NCBI RefSeq assembly: GCF_013409595.1
Contig: NZ_JACCBD010000001.1
Location: 1,674,001 to 1,738,000, forward strand
Reading direction: 5' to 3'
Source of the DNA: Leucobacter aridicollis
GTDB taxonomy: Bacteria > Actinomycetota > Actinomycetes > Actinomycetales > Microbacteriaceae
Length of the DNA stretch: 64,000 nt
The notes under the pieces were generated by a model. That model searched no databases. It was not told the DNA's origin and saw only the letters and a list, made by a program, of their open reading frames with translations. The position numbers were made by a program, and so were the translations under genes. Of the stretch, positions 45,938-53,591 are shown in pieces (the first letter of the stretch is position 1; every line of letters starts with the position of its first letter).

Positions 45938-46015
45938 GGCCCGGGACTCGGCCAGTGCCCGCGAGCCGGACCCGGCGCCTGGGCGCACCGGTCGCCAACC
46001 CAACCGAGAAACGAA

Positions 46016-46041
46016 AAACCCCCGGCGTGAACCGGGGGTTT
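46016..46041 (-). terminator. Terminator after tRNA Gly-Cys-Val cluster
   Basis: AAACCCCCGG (46016-46025) pairs with CCGGGGGTTT (46032-46041) around a 6-nt loop. On the minus strand it continues into TTTCG, giving a T-rich 3' side. 8 bp beyond tRNA-Val. Confidence 0.88.
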
Positions 46042-46049
46042 CTCTCCTG

Positions 46050-46121
46050 TGCGCGATACTGGGATCGAACCAGTGACCTCTTCCGTGTCAGGGAAGCGCG
46101 CTACCGCTGCGCCAATCGCGC
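46050..46121 (-). tRNA. tRNA-Val(GAC)
   Basis: 72 nt. Acceptor GCGCGAT/ATCGCGC, anticodon loop CTGACAC in stem CTTCC/GGAAG giving GAC, discriminator A. Last of three minus-strand tRNAs. CCA not encoded. Confidence 0.96.
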
Positions 46122-46149
46122 CTAAGATAAGGCTATTCAATTGTGGTGG

Positions 46150-46220
46150 AGGTGGCGACGGGATTCGAACCCGTGTATACGGCTTTGCAGGCCGCTGCCT
46201 CGCCTCTCGGCCACGCCACC
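46150..46220 (-). tRNA. tRNA-Cys(GCA)
   Basis: 71 nt. Acceptor GGTGGCG/CGCCACC, anticodon loop CTGCAAA giving GCA, discriminator U as required for Cys. Middle of the Gly-Cys-Val cluster. Confidence 0.97.
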
Positions 46221-46267
46221 GTAAGTGTTTGCCACCAAAAGCGGCCGAGATTACTCTCGGCCACCAG

Positions 46268-46340
46268 AGCGGATGACGAGATTCGAACTCGCGACCCCAA
46301 CCTTGGCAAGGTTGTGCGCTACCAGCTGCGCCACATCCGC
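46268..46340 (-). tRNA. tRNA-Gly(GCC)
   Basis: 73 nt. Acceptor GCGGATG/CATCCGC, anticodon loop TTGCCAA in stem CAACC/GGTTG giving GCC, discriminator U. First of the cluster, which is divergent from the HExxH protein gene. Confidence 0.97.
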
Positions 46341-46496
46341 ATTTTCGCCGCCGTGCTTGGCGACGTGTATAACTCTATACAGCTCGGGGGCCTCACGCAA
46401 ATTCGGCCCTGCTCGCCGGGCGCGTCGCGCTTTCGTTACCCGTTGGAAACGTTGCTATCAGGCGGTTTTCCGGCTTCTCTAGCTACGATTGCCCGT

Positions 46497-47519
46497 ATGG
46501 CAGGAACTGTTGGAAAGCGCGTCGCGCAGGGGGTTGCGGTCGCACTTGTTGTCGCTGTTGCTGCTGGCGGACTCATCGCTTACACGTATCGCGGGGAGAT
46601 CCGCGACCACTTCCTCGCGTCGTCGTTTGAGCCCACGCAACGCGTGAATCAGATCCGGGACGAGATCGAACTCAGTGCAACGGGCGACCGGGTGTTCCTC
46701 GCGTCGCAGCCGACGATCGGCGGTCGCGACGAGTTCAACAGGTGGTGCGCCGGTGTGGATCACACCGAGGAGGGGCACGTGCTCGGCTGCTTCGCCGAGC
46801 GCCGCATCCGTCTCTTCGAGGTCACCGATCAGCGCCTGACCGGTGTCGTCGAGACGACTGCCGCCCACGAGCTGCTCCACGCCGCGTGGTCGCGCATGAG
46901 CCAGGAGGAGCGCGCGGAGCTCGCCGACACGCTCGTCGCGGAGTACGACGCCCGCGCGGCAACGGACGCGGAGTTCAGCCAGCGCATGAGCGTGTACGAG
47001 AGCCTGTCACGATCCGCCTTTGCGAACGAACTTCACTCGGTGTTCGGCACGGAGGTGCGAGACCTCTCCCCCGAGCTTGAGCAGCACTACGCGAAGTGGT
47101 TCGAGGATCGGTCGGTGATTGTCGACTGGTACGACGGCTACCACGGCGTCTTCGTCGAGCTCAAGGCCGAAGCTGAGCGCCTCAGCGCCGAGCTCGAGGA
47201 GCTGCGCTCGGACATCGAGGACCGCAGCGCCACCTACGACGTGGCGGTGCAGCAGTTCAATGCCGACGCGGCGGAGTTCCGCGAGCGGAACGAGCGCTAT
47301 GAGTTCTCGGGCAACAAGCAGCTCTTTGACACGCTCAGGGGCGAGCTGCTCGCGCGCCAGGAGGGGCTCGATGCTGTCCGGCAGGAGATTCAGGCCGAGA
47401 CGGATCGCTTCAACGCGCTTCGTGAGGAGCTCGTGAAGCTCAACGACGTGAGCGTCGAGCTCAACGACGTGCTCGACAGCACGTTCACTCCCCCGTCGAG
47501 CCCCGTCGAACAGGCCTAG
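46497..47519 (+). CDS. Membrane-anchored HExxH protein with coiled-coil C-terminus
   Basis: 340 aa from the ATG at 46497. One N-terminal membrane helix (GVAVALVVAVAAGGLIAYTY, about residues 12-31), with the rest outside the membrane. A zinc-peptidase-like motif H124-E-L-L-H128 lies in TTAAHELLHAAWSRM. Downstream E/H candidates for a third metal ligand lie in NELHSVFGTEVRDLSPE. A long charged coiled coil runs from about residue 215 to 325. I do not recognise a named family. A surface-anchored metallopeptidase is plausible but unproven. The frame is open further upstream only through the tRNAs. Confidence 0.82.
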   Translation: MAGTVGKRVAQGVAVALVVAVAAGGLIAYTYRGEIRDHFLASSFEPTQRVNQIRDEIELSATGDRVFLASQPTIGGRDEFNRWCAGVDHTEEGHVLGCFAERRIRLFEVTDQRLTGVVETTAAHELLHAAWSRMSQEERAELADTLVAEYDARAATDAEFSQRMSVYESLSRSAFANELHSVFGTEVRDLSPELEQHYAKWFEDRSVIVDWYDGYHGVFVELKAEAERLSAELEELRSDIEDRSATYDVAVQQFNADAAEFRERNERYEFSGNKQLFDTLRGELLARQEGLDAVRQEIQAETDRFNALREELVKLNDVSVELNDVLDSTFTPPSSPVEQA

Positions 47520-47630
47520 CACCGGCCTCGCAGGGTCAGCCGTGCGCGCGGCTCGCCCCGCGCGCACCGCAATGTGCATCGAGCGCACCGAGTGTGTATG
47601 CTTATCGAGTTGCCGCAGATGATGCGGTGA

Positions 47631-47703
47631 GGGCGTTTGGCGCAGTTGGTAGCGCGCTTCCTTCACACGGAAGAGGTCGTCAGTTCGAGTCTGGCATCGC
47701 CCA
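47631..47703 (+). tRNA. tRNA-Val(CAC)
   Basis: 73 nt. Anticodon loop TTCACAC in stem CTTCC/GGAAG giving CAC. T-arm GTCAG-TTCGAGT-CTGGC, discriminator A. Acceptor GGGCGTT/ATCGCCC contains a U6-U67 mismatch where the other Val tRNA here has A-U. Followed by a terminator. Confidence 0.95.
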
Positions 47704-47712
47704 CAACGAAAA

Positions 47713-47735
47713 CCCCCGGTCATCCGGGGGCTTTT
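47713..47735 (+). terminator. Terminator after tRNA-Val(CAC)
   Basis: CCCCCGG/CCGGGGG stem (47713-47719/47724-47730) with loop TCAT, followed by CTTTTC on the plus strand. Confidence 0.88.
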
Positions 47736-47809
47736 CTGTTTCAGGGCATGGATCACTTTCGGCCGTGGGGGCAGAATTGGGGGCACGCCATGACCCGCAA
47801 AGGAGCACC

Positions 47810-48748
47810 ATGATCACCCGAGCCGATGTCGACGCAGCCCAGGCACGCACCGCACCGTATACGCGGCGCACTCCCCTTGTCGCCGCGGATCCCGTTGGAG
47901 ACGGCAGCCTGTGGATCAAGGGCGAGTACATGCAGCACTGCGGGGTCTTCAAGACGCGCGGCGCGTTCAACCGGCAGCTCGCAGCCCGCGAGCGCGGCGA
48001 GCTCGATCCCGCTGTCGGCATCGTCGCGGCGTCTGGCGGGAACGCTGGGCTCGCGAACGCGTTCGCCGCGGCCAGGCTCGGCGTTCCAGCGACGGTGTTC
48101 GTCCCCGAGAACGCTCCCACCGTGAAGGTCGACAGGCTGCGCTCGTACGGCGCCACGGTCGAGCTGTCTGGCACGGAGTACGCGGAGGCCTACGAGGCAG
48201 CGCAGGATCGCGTCGCGCGCACAGGCGCGCTGTTCTGTCACGCCTACGACCAGCCGGATATCGTCGCTGGCGCCGGCGTGATCGGTGTCGAGATCCTCGC
48301 GGATCTTCCCGATGTCGACACCATCGTCGTCGCCGTCGGTGGCGGCGGGCTGTACGCGGGCATCGACGCCGCGGTCGCCGGTACGGGGATCAGGATCGTC
48401 GCCGTTGAGCCCGTCGCGATCCCGACGCTCCACTCCGCGCTCGCGGCCGGGGAACCCGTCGACGTTGCCGTCGCTGGCGTCGCGGCGGATTCGCTCGGCG
48501 CGCGCAGGATCGGGGGCCACGGCTGGGCGGCAGCCGAGGCGCGACGCCCGACGAGTGTGCTCGTGGACGACGAGGCCATTCTCGCGGCGCGGCGGGCGCT
48601 CTGGTCGGAGTATCGCATCCCGGCGGAGACCGGGGCCGCCGCCGCGTACGCGGCGCTCGCGGCCGGGGCGTATGTTCCCGGCCCCGCGGAACGCGTCGCT
48701 GTCATCGCGTGCGGCGCGAACACCGACGTGGCGACGCTCGCCGGCTAG
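47810..48748 (+). CDS. PLP-dependent threonine/serine dehydratase-like enzyme
   Basis: 312 aa. Fold-type II PLP enzyme with the Schiff-base Lys in CGVFKTRGAFN, substrate loop SGGNAGLANA (the usual SxGN), and phosphate loop VGGGGLYAG. It is close to catabolic threonine/serine dehydratases, but no ACT regulatory domain is present. Deaminates Thr/Ser or a related hydroxy amino acid; the exact substrate is uncertain. The ATG at 47810 has AGGAG 5 nt upstream. Confidence 0.9.
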   Translation: MITRADVDAAQARTAPYTRRTPLVAADPVGDGSLWIKGEYMQHCGVFKTRGAFNRQLAARERGELDPAVGIVAASGGNAGLANAFAAARLGVPATVFVPENAPTVKVDRLRSYGATVELSGTEYAEAYEAAQDRVARTGALFCHAYDQPDIVAGAGVIGVEILADLPDVDTIVVAVGGGGLYAGIDAAVAGTGIRIVAVEPVAIPTLHSALAAGEPVDVAVAGVAADSLGARRIGGHGWAAAEARRPTSVLVDDEAILAARRALWSEYRIPAETGAAAAYAALAAGAYVPGPAERVAVIACGANTDVATLAG

Positions 48749-48756
48749 CGCAATGG

Positions 48757-48800
48757 CAGCGGCCCCGCCGATCCCTCATCCGGGATCTGCGGGGCCGCTG
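48757..48800. terminator. Strong bidirectional terminator
   Basis: 12-bp outer stem CAGCGGCCCCGC/GCGGGGCCGCTG (48757-48768/48789-48800) and 6-bp inner GATCCC/GGGATC. It separates the dehydratase from the convergent small stress protein gene. Confidence 0.9.
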
Positions 48801-48844
48801 TGGCGCATCGCGGTCGCCGAACCGGCGGCGCGATCGCCGAGGTG

Positions 48845-49117
48845 CTACTTCTCGTTGCCGAAGGAGTCGTCGAGCTTCTGCTTGATTTCGTCGACCTTGT
48901 CGGCGTGCTGGCCGCCGGTCACCTTGTTCGCGAAGTCGGCGAGCGACCCGAGGACCTTGTCGCTGACCTCTTCGGCCTTGTCGCTCTGGAGCGCGTCCTT
49001 CACCTTGTCGGCGTTCTCGCCGATGAACTCCTTGGCCTTGCCTGCGTTCTCGGTGACGAAGTCCTTCGCCTTTGCGGCGGCGTCGGCTGCCTGCTTACCC
49101 AAATCTTCATTCGCCAT
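48845..49117 (-). CDS. Small helical CsbD/MT0933-antitoxin-like protein
   Basis: 90 aa from the ATG at 49117. Almost entirely amphipathic helix rich in A, K, D and E (DAAAKAKDFVTENAGKAKEFIG). The tail TGGQHADKVDEIKQKLDD resembles the MT0933-type antitoxin family, while the repeated KAKDF segments resemble CsbD or LEA-like stress proteins. No toxin partner is adjacent, so a stress role is more likely. Divergent from mgtE; a GCACT-N5-AGTGC repeat lies upstream (49172-49186). Confidence 0.72.
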   Translation of the reverse strand: MANEDLGKQAADAAAKAKDFVTENAGKAKEFIGENADKVKDALQSDKAEEVSDKVLGSLADFANKVTGGQHADKVDEIKQKLDDSFGNEK

Positions 49118-49355
49118 GAGCGGATCCTTCCCAATGAGGCGCCGAGCACCTCGACGCGTTGATTGCATTATGCACTGTGAGAGTGCTCCACAACAAGCAT
49201 CAATATGTGTCAGCTATGTGACGACTTCGGTGCCCCGCTCCCGCGGTCGAGTGCCGCCGCCGAACACCCTGTGCTCTGATAGCGTTAACTCGCGTGATCG
49301 CGCCACTTCGGGCGCCGGAACCACGACCGCCCGGCCGGGCGAAGGGGGCAGCGCA

Positions 49356-50708
49356 GTGCATCAGACGACAGACCAGCGAGAACTCGAGAACCGGATCGTC
49401 AGGCTCCTCGCTGACGGCAACCTCAAGCAGCTCGGCCACGAGCTCGAAGGCGTGGCTCCGGACGATGCGGTGCTGATCCTCGAGCGCCTCGGGGCGAAGC
49501 AGCGAGCCGTCGTGTTCAGGCTGCTGCACAAGGACGAGGCGCTCGACGTGTTCGAGGCACTCGACCCGAGCGTGCAAAGCGACCTCATGCGTGGGCTGCG
49601 TGACGCCGAGGTCGCCGAGATATTCGAGGGACTCGATCCAGACGATCGCGTGTGGCTACTCGACGAGCTTCCCGCTACCCTCGCGCCAAAGCTCCTGCAC
49701 GGCCTCTCCGAGCGCGAGCGCCGGCTCACCTCGGTCGTGCTCGGTTACCCGCAGGACTCGGTCGGCCGCCGCATGACGCCCGAGTATGTCACGACGCGCA
49801 TGGACTACACCGTCGACGAGACGCTTGCCCGCCTCCGGGATCGCATCGATGACGCCGAGACGATCTATCTCCTGCCCGTGCTCGACGACGCCAGGCACAT
49901 CGCCGGAGTGGTGAGCCTGCGCGACCTCATCGCGGCCGGGCCCGACGAGATCGTCGCCTCGATCATGAGCGAGGCGCAGAGCATCGAAGCGACCGAAGAC
50001 GCCGAGCGCGCTGCGCGCCGACTCACGGAGGCGGGCTTCGTTGCGCTCCCGGTCGTCGACCGCGAGCGGCGCCTCGTCGGCCTGCTCACCTTCGACGATG
50101 CCATGCGCATCATCGAGCACGAGGAGAGCGAGGACTCGGCCAGGCAGGGAGGCGTGGAGCCCCTCCGTCGCCCGTACTTCACGACCCCCATCATGCAGCT
50201 GGTGCGCTCTCGCGTTGTCTGGCTGCTCGTCCTCGCGGTCGGTGCGACGCTCACGGTACAGGTGCTCGACGTGTTCGAGGACACGCTCGCCGAGGTGACG
50301 GTGCTCGCCCTCTTCGTGCCGCTCCTCATCGGCACCGGGGGCAATACCGGCAACCAGGCGGCGACGACGGTGACGCGGGCGCTCGCGCTCGGCGACGTCC
50401 GGGCGCGTGACCTCGCGAAGGTCCTCGGGCGGGAGGCGCGCGTCGGGCTCATGCTCGGGCTCCTGCTCGGCTCGCTCGGCTTCGTACTGGCAGGGCTGGT
50501 GTACAGCTGGCAGATCGGCGCCGTGATCGGGCTCACGCTCGTCGCGATCTGCACGGTCGCCGCGACGATCGGCGGGATCATGCCGCTCGTCGCGCGCTGG
50601 GTGAAGGTCGACCCTGCTGTCTTTTCCAACCCGTTCATTTCGACGTTCGTCGATGCGAGCGGACTCATTATCTACTTCCTCATCGCGCGGGCGATCCTCG
50701 GGCTTTAG
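49356..50708 (+). CDS. mgtE: Magnesium transporter MgtE
   Basis: 450 aa from the GTG at 49356 (GAAGGGGG about 7 nt upstream; the frame runs open a further 1 kb with no start signal). N domain (about 1-130, superhelical), CBS pair (about 130-260, MTPEYVTT, VVSLRDLIAA), then about five membrane helices with the conserved GTGGNTGNQAATTVTRALALG. Mg2+ channel gated by the cytosolic Mg2+-sensing domains. No upstream riboswitch is evident. Stop overlaps the convergent TetR stop by 4 bp. Confidence 0.95.
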   Translation: MHQTTDQRELENRIVRLLADGNLKQLGHELEGVAPDDAVLILERLGAKQRAVVFRLLHKDEALDVFEALDPSVQSDLMRGLRDAEVAEIFEGLDPDDRVWLLDELPATLAPKLLHGLSERERRLTSVVLGYPQDSVGRRMTPEYVTTRMDYTVDETLARLRDRIDDAETIYLLPVLDDARHIAGVVSLRDLIAAGPDEIVASIMSEAQSIEATEDAERAARRLTEAGFVALPVVDRERRLVGLLTFDDAMRIIEHEESEDSARQGGVEPLRRPYFTTPIMQLVRSRVVWLLVLAVGATLTVQVLDVFEDTLAEVTVLALFVPLLIGTGGNTGNQAATTVTRALALGDVRARDLAKVLGREARVGLMLGLLLGSLGFVLAGLVYSWQIGAVIGLTLVAICTVAATIGGIMPLVARWVKVDPAVFSNPFISTFVDASGLIIYFLIARAILGL

Positions 50709-51379
50709 CCGGGAGCCTGGCCCCGCCGGCCGCCCTCCGGATCGGGCAGCGCGCACGCGACCTCGGCGAGGTCTCGAAACAGCGCGCGGACGGCGGCGTG
50801 GCTCTCCGCGGGCGTCTCCGCGGCGGCGTCGTCGGCCTGGCTGCTCCAGCGAATCCAGCCGTTTCGCCAGATCGTCACCCCGATGTGCGCGATGAGTTCG
50901 AGCGCGGTTGGATCCTCCTCCGGCAGCTGCTCGGCGAGCCGACTGCGCAGCTTGTCGGTGATCACCCTGTCCTGCGACACCGCATACGCGCGGATCGCCG
51001 GATCGGCTTCGATGAGGCGGGAGACGCGGCGATGCTCGGCGAGGTCTGGGGTCCCCTCGCAGGCGAGGACGACGTCCCCGAGCCTGTCGATCGCCTCGAG
51101 CGCCTCGGCCCGGTTCGCTGCGACGAACGGGACCGTGCCGACCGCTGCCAGGTAGCGACTGTGGCCGTCGAGCACGGCCTCCTCCTTGCAGCCAAAATAG
51201 CGAAAGAAGGAGCGGCGCGAGATATCGGCTGCGGCGCTGATCTGCGCGACCGTGACCGCCGCCATTCCGTACCGTTCGCCAAGCTCGAGTGCGGCGAGGT
51301 GCACGCGCTGCCGGAGCTCCCGATTGCGGCGCTGCCGCACCCCTTCCTCGGGCCCGGTGCTGTCCTCGGCTGCTGGCAC
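50705..51379 (-). CDS. TetR-family regulator of DHA2 efflux pump
   Basis: 224 aa. N-terminal TetR HTH (LGERYGMAAVTVAQISAAADISRRSFFRYF in outline), with an unusually Arg-rich N-terminus. Divergent from the DHA2 pump gene, with a perfect inverted repeat between them, so it most likely represses the pump and itself. Confidence 0.92.
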   Translation of the reverse strand: MPAAEDSTGPEEGVRQRRNRELRQRVHLAALELGERYGMAAVTVAQISAAADISRRSFFRYFGCKEEAVLDGHSRYLAAVGTVPFVAANRAEALEAIDRLGDVVLACEGTPDLAEHRRVSRLIEADPAIRAYAVSQDRVITDKLRSRLAEQLPEEDPTALELIAHIGVTIWRNGWIRWSSQADDAAAETPAESHAAVRALFRDLAEVACALPDPEGGRRGQAPG

Positions 51380-51455
51380 GCCGGTCTCCTCGATGTTGTT
51401 CGCTTGTCTGCGGTCTGATCTCGCAAAAACTTACCGCGCCGGCACCCGAGTCGCA

Positions 51456-51482
51456 AAATTCTGGCACTGTGTGACAGAATTT
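51456..51482. promoter_or_regulatory. TetR operator candidate
   Basis: Perfect inverted repeat AAATTCTG-N11-CAGAATTT between the divergent TetR gene and the DHA2 gene, 44 bp before the pump start. Confidence 0.6.
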
Positions 51483-51526
51483 ACTGTCGGCCGCCCGTCG
51501 CCGACCAGAAAGCGATCACCGCACCA

Positions 51527-52981
51527 GTGTCTTCACCGAATACCGGCAGCACCCAGCTGCCACCCACCACTCCCCCCATGCGCACAGTGACCGCCGTTAT
51601 CGCGATGCTCGCGGCCTCGGCCTTCGTCATGATCCTCAACGAGACAGTCCTGAGCGTCGCCCTCCCGCCACTCATGACCGAGTTCGGGGTGGGCGCCACC
51701 ACGATCCAGTGGCTCACCACCGGGTTCCTCCTCACGATGGCCGTCGTGATCCCGACGACCGGCTACCTGCTGAGCCGATACACGATCCGCACGCTGTTCA
51801 TCGTCGCGCTCACGCTGTTCCTACTCGGAACCGCGCTCGCGGCCGTCTCCCCCAGCTTCGGCGTGATGCTTGCGGCGCGCGTCATCCAGGCCGGCGGCAC
51901 CGCGATCGTCATGCCCCTGCTCATGACCACGACGCTCACGCTCGTGCCGCCGCAGCATCGCGGCACGGTCATGGGCCTGAACTCGATCGTCATCTCGGTG
52001 GGCCCCGCAATCGGGCCGACGCTCTCCGGCGTCGTCATCGAGGCGCTCGGCTGGCGCTGGGTGTTCGGGCTGATGGTGCCGATCGCGCTCATCGCGCTCG
52101 CCGTCGGCGCGTTCCTCATGCCGAAGCTCGGTGGCGGCGGCCGCGCGCCGCTCGACGTCATCTCGGTGCTGCTTGCGCTCCTCGGCTTCGGCGGCGTGGT
52201 GACGGCAGTCTCCTCCGCATCGGACCTCGCGAACGGCTCGCTCGTGCCGCCGGTCGCGTTCGCTGTCGGCGCCGTCGCGCTGGTGATATTCACGGCCCGT
52301 CAGAAGCGCTTGCAGCGCGCCGACAAGGGCCCGCTCCTCGACCTCCGGCCGTTCAGCGAGCGCAACTTCACGCTGTCGGTGACCGTGCTGACGGTCTCGT
52401 TCGGCGTCATGCTCGGCACCGTCGTCGTTCTCCCGATCTACGCGCAGTCCGGGCTCGGCATGTCAGTCCTCGCGACGGGGCTCATCATGCTCCCCGGCGG
52501 GATCGCGCAGGGCGTGCTCGCCCCGGTCGTCGGCCGGCTCTACGACATGGTCGGCCCGAAGCCCCTCGCGGTCCCCGGCGTCGTGATCATCGCCATCGCA
52601 CAGTGGTGGCTGAGCACGATCGGCCCGGACACGACGACGGGCCAGCTCATCGCCATGCACGTGACGTTCTCCGTCGGCATGGCGCTGGTCCAGACGCCGA
52701 TGATGACGCACGCAATGAGCTCGCTCCCGCTCCCCCTCTACGGGCACGGCAGCGCGATCCTGAACACCCTCCAGCAGCTCGCCGGCGCCGCGGGGACCGC
52801 CGCGCTCATCGGTGCGCTCGCGCTCGGCGCCTCGCTGTCCGAACTCACCGGGCCGGCCGCGCAGATCGCGGGCGCCAAGCTCGCCTTCGCGGTCGGCGGC
52901 TCGCTGATGCTCATCGCGGTCGTCTGCGCCCCGCTGGTGGCGCGCCGCGCGCGGTCCGCTGGCGAGACGACGACCGTCTAG
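51527..52981 (+). CDS. MFS multidrug transporter, DHA2/EmrB type
   Basis: 484 aa with about 14 hydrophobic segments. Helix 1 has MILNETVLSVALPPL, equivalent to the DHA2 signature near NETvls, and GTVMGLNSIVISVGPAIGPTLSGVV (motif C, antiporter) is present in part. GTG start at 51527. Likely drug/H+ antiporter, controlled by the adjacent TetR. Its TAG overlaps the convergent PemK-like stop by CTAG. Confidence 0.93.
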   Translation: MSSPNTGSTQLPPTTPPMRTVTAVIAMLAASAFVMILNETVLSVALPPLMTEFGVGATTIQWLTTGFLLTMAVVIPTTGYLLSRYTIRTLFIVALTLFLLGTALAAVSPSFGVMLAARVIQAGGTAIVMPLLMTTTLTLVPPQHRGTVMGLNSIVISVGPAIGPTLSGVVIEALGWRWVFGLMVPIALIALAVGAFLMPKLGGGGRAPLDVISVLLALLGFGGVVTAVSSASDLANGSLVPPVAFAVGAVALVIFTARQKRLQRADKGPLLDLRPFSERNFTLSVTVLTVSFGVMLGTVVVLPIYAQSGLGMSVLATGLIMLPGGIAQGVLAPVVGRLYDMVGPKPLAVPGVVIIAIAQWWLSTIGPDTTTGQLIAMHVTFSVGMALVQTPMMTHAMSSLPLPLYGHGSAILNTLQQLAGAAGTAALIGALALGASLSELTGPAAQIAGAKLAFAVGGSLMLIAVVCAPLVARRARSAGETTTV

Positions 52982-53589
52982 CGCAGGCCGTGGTATTCGA
53001 GCACGCCGCGCACGGCGGCAGTGAAGCGATCCTTCGGGATCGTGGCGCCCTCGCGGCGCATGCCGTCGTGCGTGACGCGCAGGATCCGCTCCGGTGACAC
53101 GAAGCTCTCGCGCCCCTGCGAGTCCCACGCGCCCGCGCCGATCGAGATGAAGTCCCGGTGGTACTTCGAGCTGACGTAACAGCCGAAGACCGTCGTGGCG
53201 TCGATCCGCCCGATGATCAGCACCGGCCGATCCTTCCCACGCCCGTCGTTCTCGACATACGGCACCCAGGTCCACACGACCTCGCCGGGATCCGGATCGC
53301 CGTCCATGCTCGGCGCGTACTCGAGCTTCGCCCCGGTGAGCTCTCCGGCGGCGACGTCGCGCGTCGCGCCAGCGCCGAACTGGCCGGGACTTTCGGCGTA
53401 GTCACCGCCCGAGCGGGGTGTCGAGGGCTTCCCCGGCCGTGCGCCGGGCGTCGACGTCGGCCTCGATGTCGACGTCGGCGGCTTGGGGGCCGGCTTCAGC
53501 GTGGCCTGCGGTTTCGAACCCTGCTTGTCGAGTCCGAGGATGCGCCGGAGCGCGACCCCGATCTGGTACCAGATGTTCTCGTTCGCCAT
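52978..53589 (-). CDS. PemK/MazF-like domain protein
   Basis: 203 aa. The N-terminal 95 residues contain a Pro/Thr/Ser-rich low-complexity segment. The C-terminal half is a PemK-like domain (EVVWTWVPYVENDGRGKDRPVLIIGR ... in outline; VFGCYVSSKYHRD). MazF-type toxins are endoribonucleases, but no antitoxin gene is adjacent and the protein is tied to zapE (2 bp), so it may be a domesticated nuclease-fold protein. Function uncertain. Confidence 0.82.
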   Translation of the reverse strand: MANENIWYQIGVALRRILGLDKQGSKPQATLKPAPKPPTSTSRPTSTPGARPGKPSTPRSGGDYAESPGQFGAGATRDVAAGELTGAKLEYAPSMDGDPDPGEVVWTWVPYVENDGRGKDRPVLIIGRIDATTVFGCYVSSKYHRDFISIGAGAWDSQGRESFVSPERILRVTHDGMRREGATIPKDRFTAAVRGVLEYHGLR

Positions 53590-53591
53590 GG

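Noticed and set aside
46050..47703. tRNA-associated integration (att) site
   Set aside because: No integrase, no repeat of tRNA 3' ends and no shift in composition nearby.
48285..49355. Upstream open frame fused to mgtE
   Set aside because: Antisense/overlapping with the dehydratase and the small stress gene; mgtE begins at the GTG 49356 behind a ribosome site.
52978..53589. Complete toxin-antitoxin module
   Set aside because: Only the PemK-like gene is present. No short antitoxin ORF with a ribosome site flanks it.
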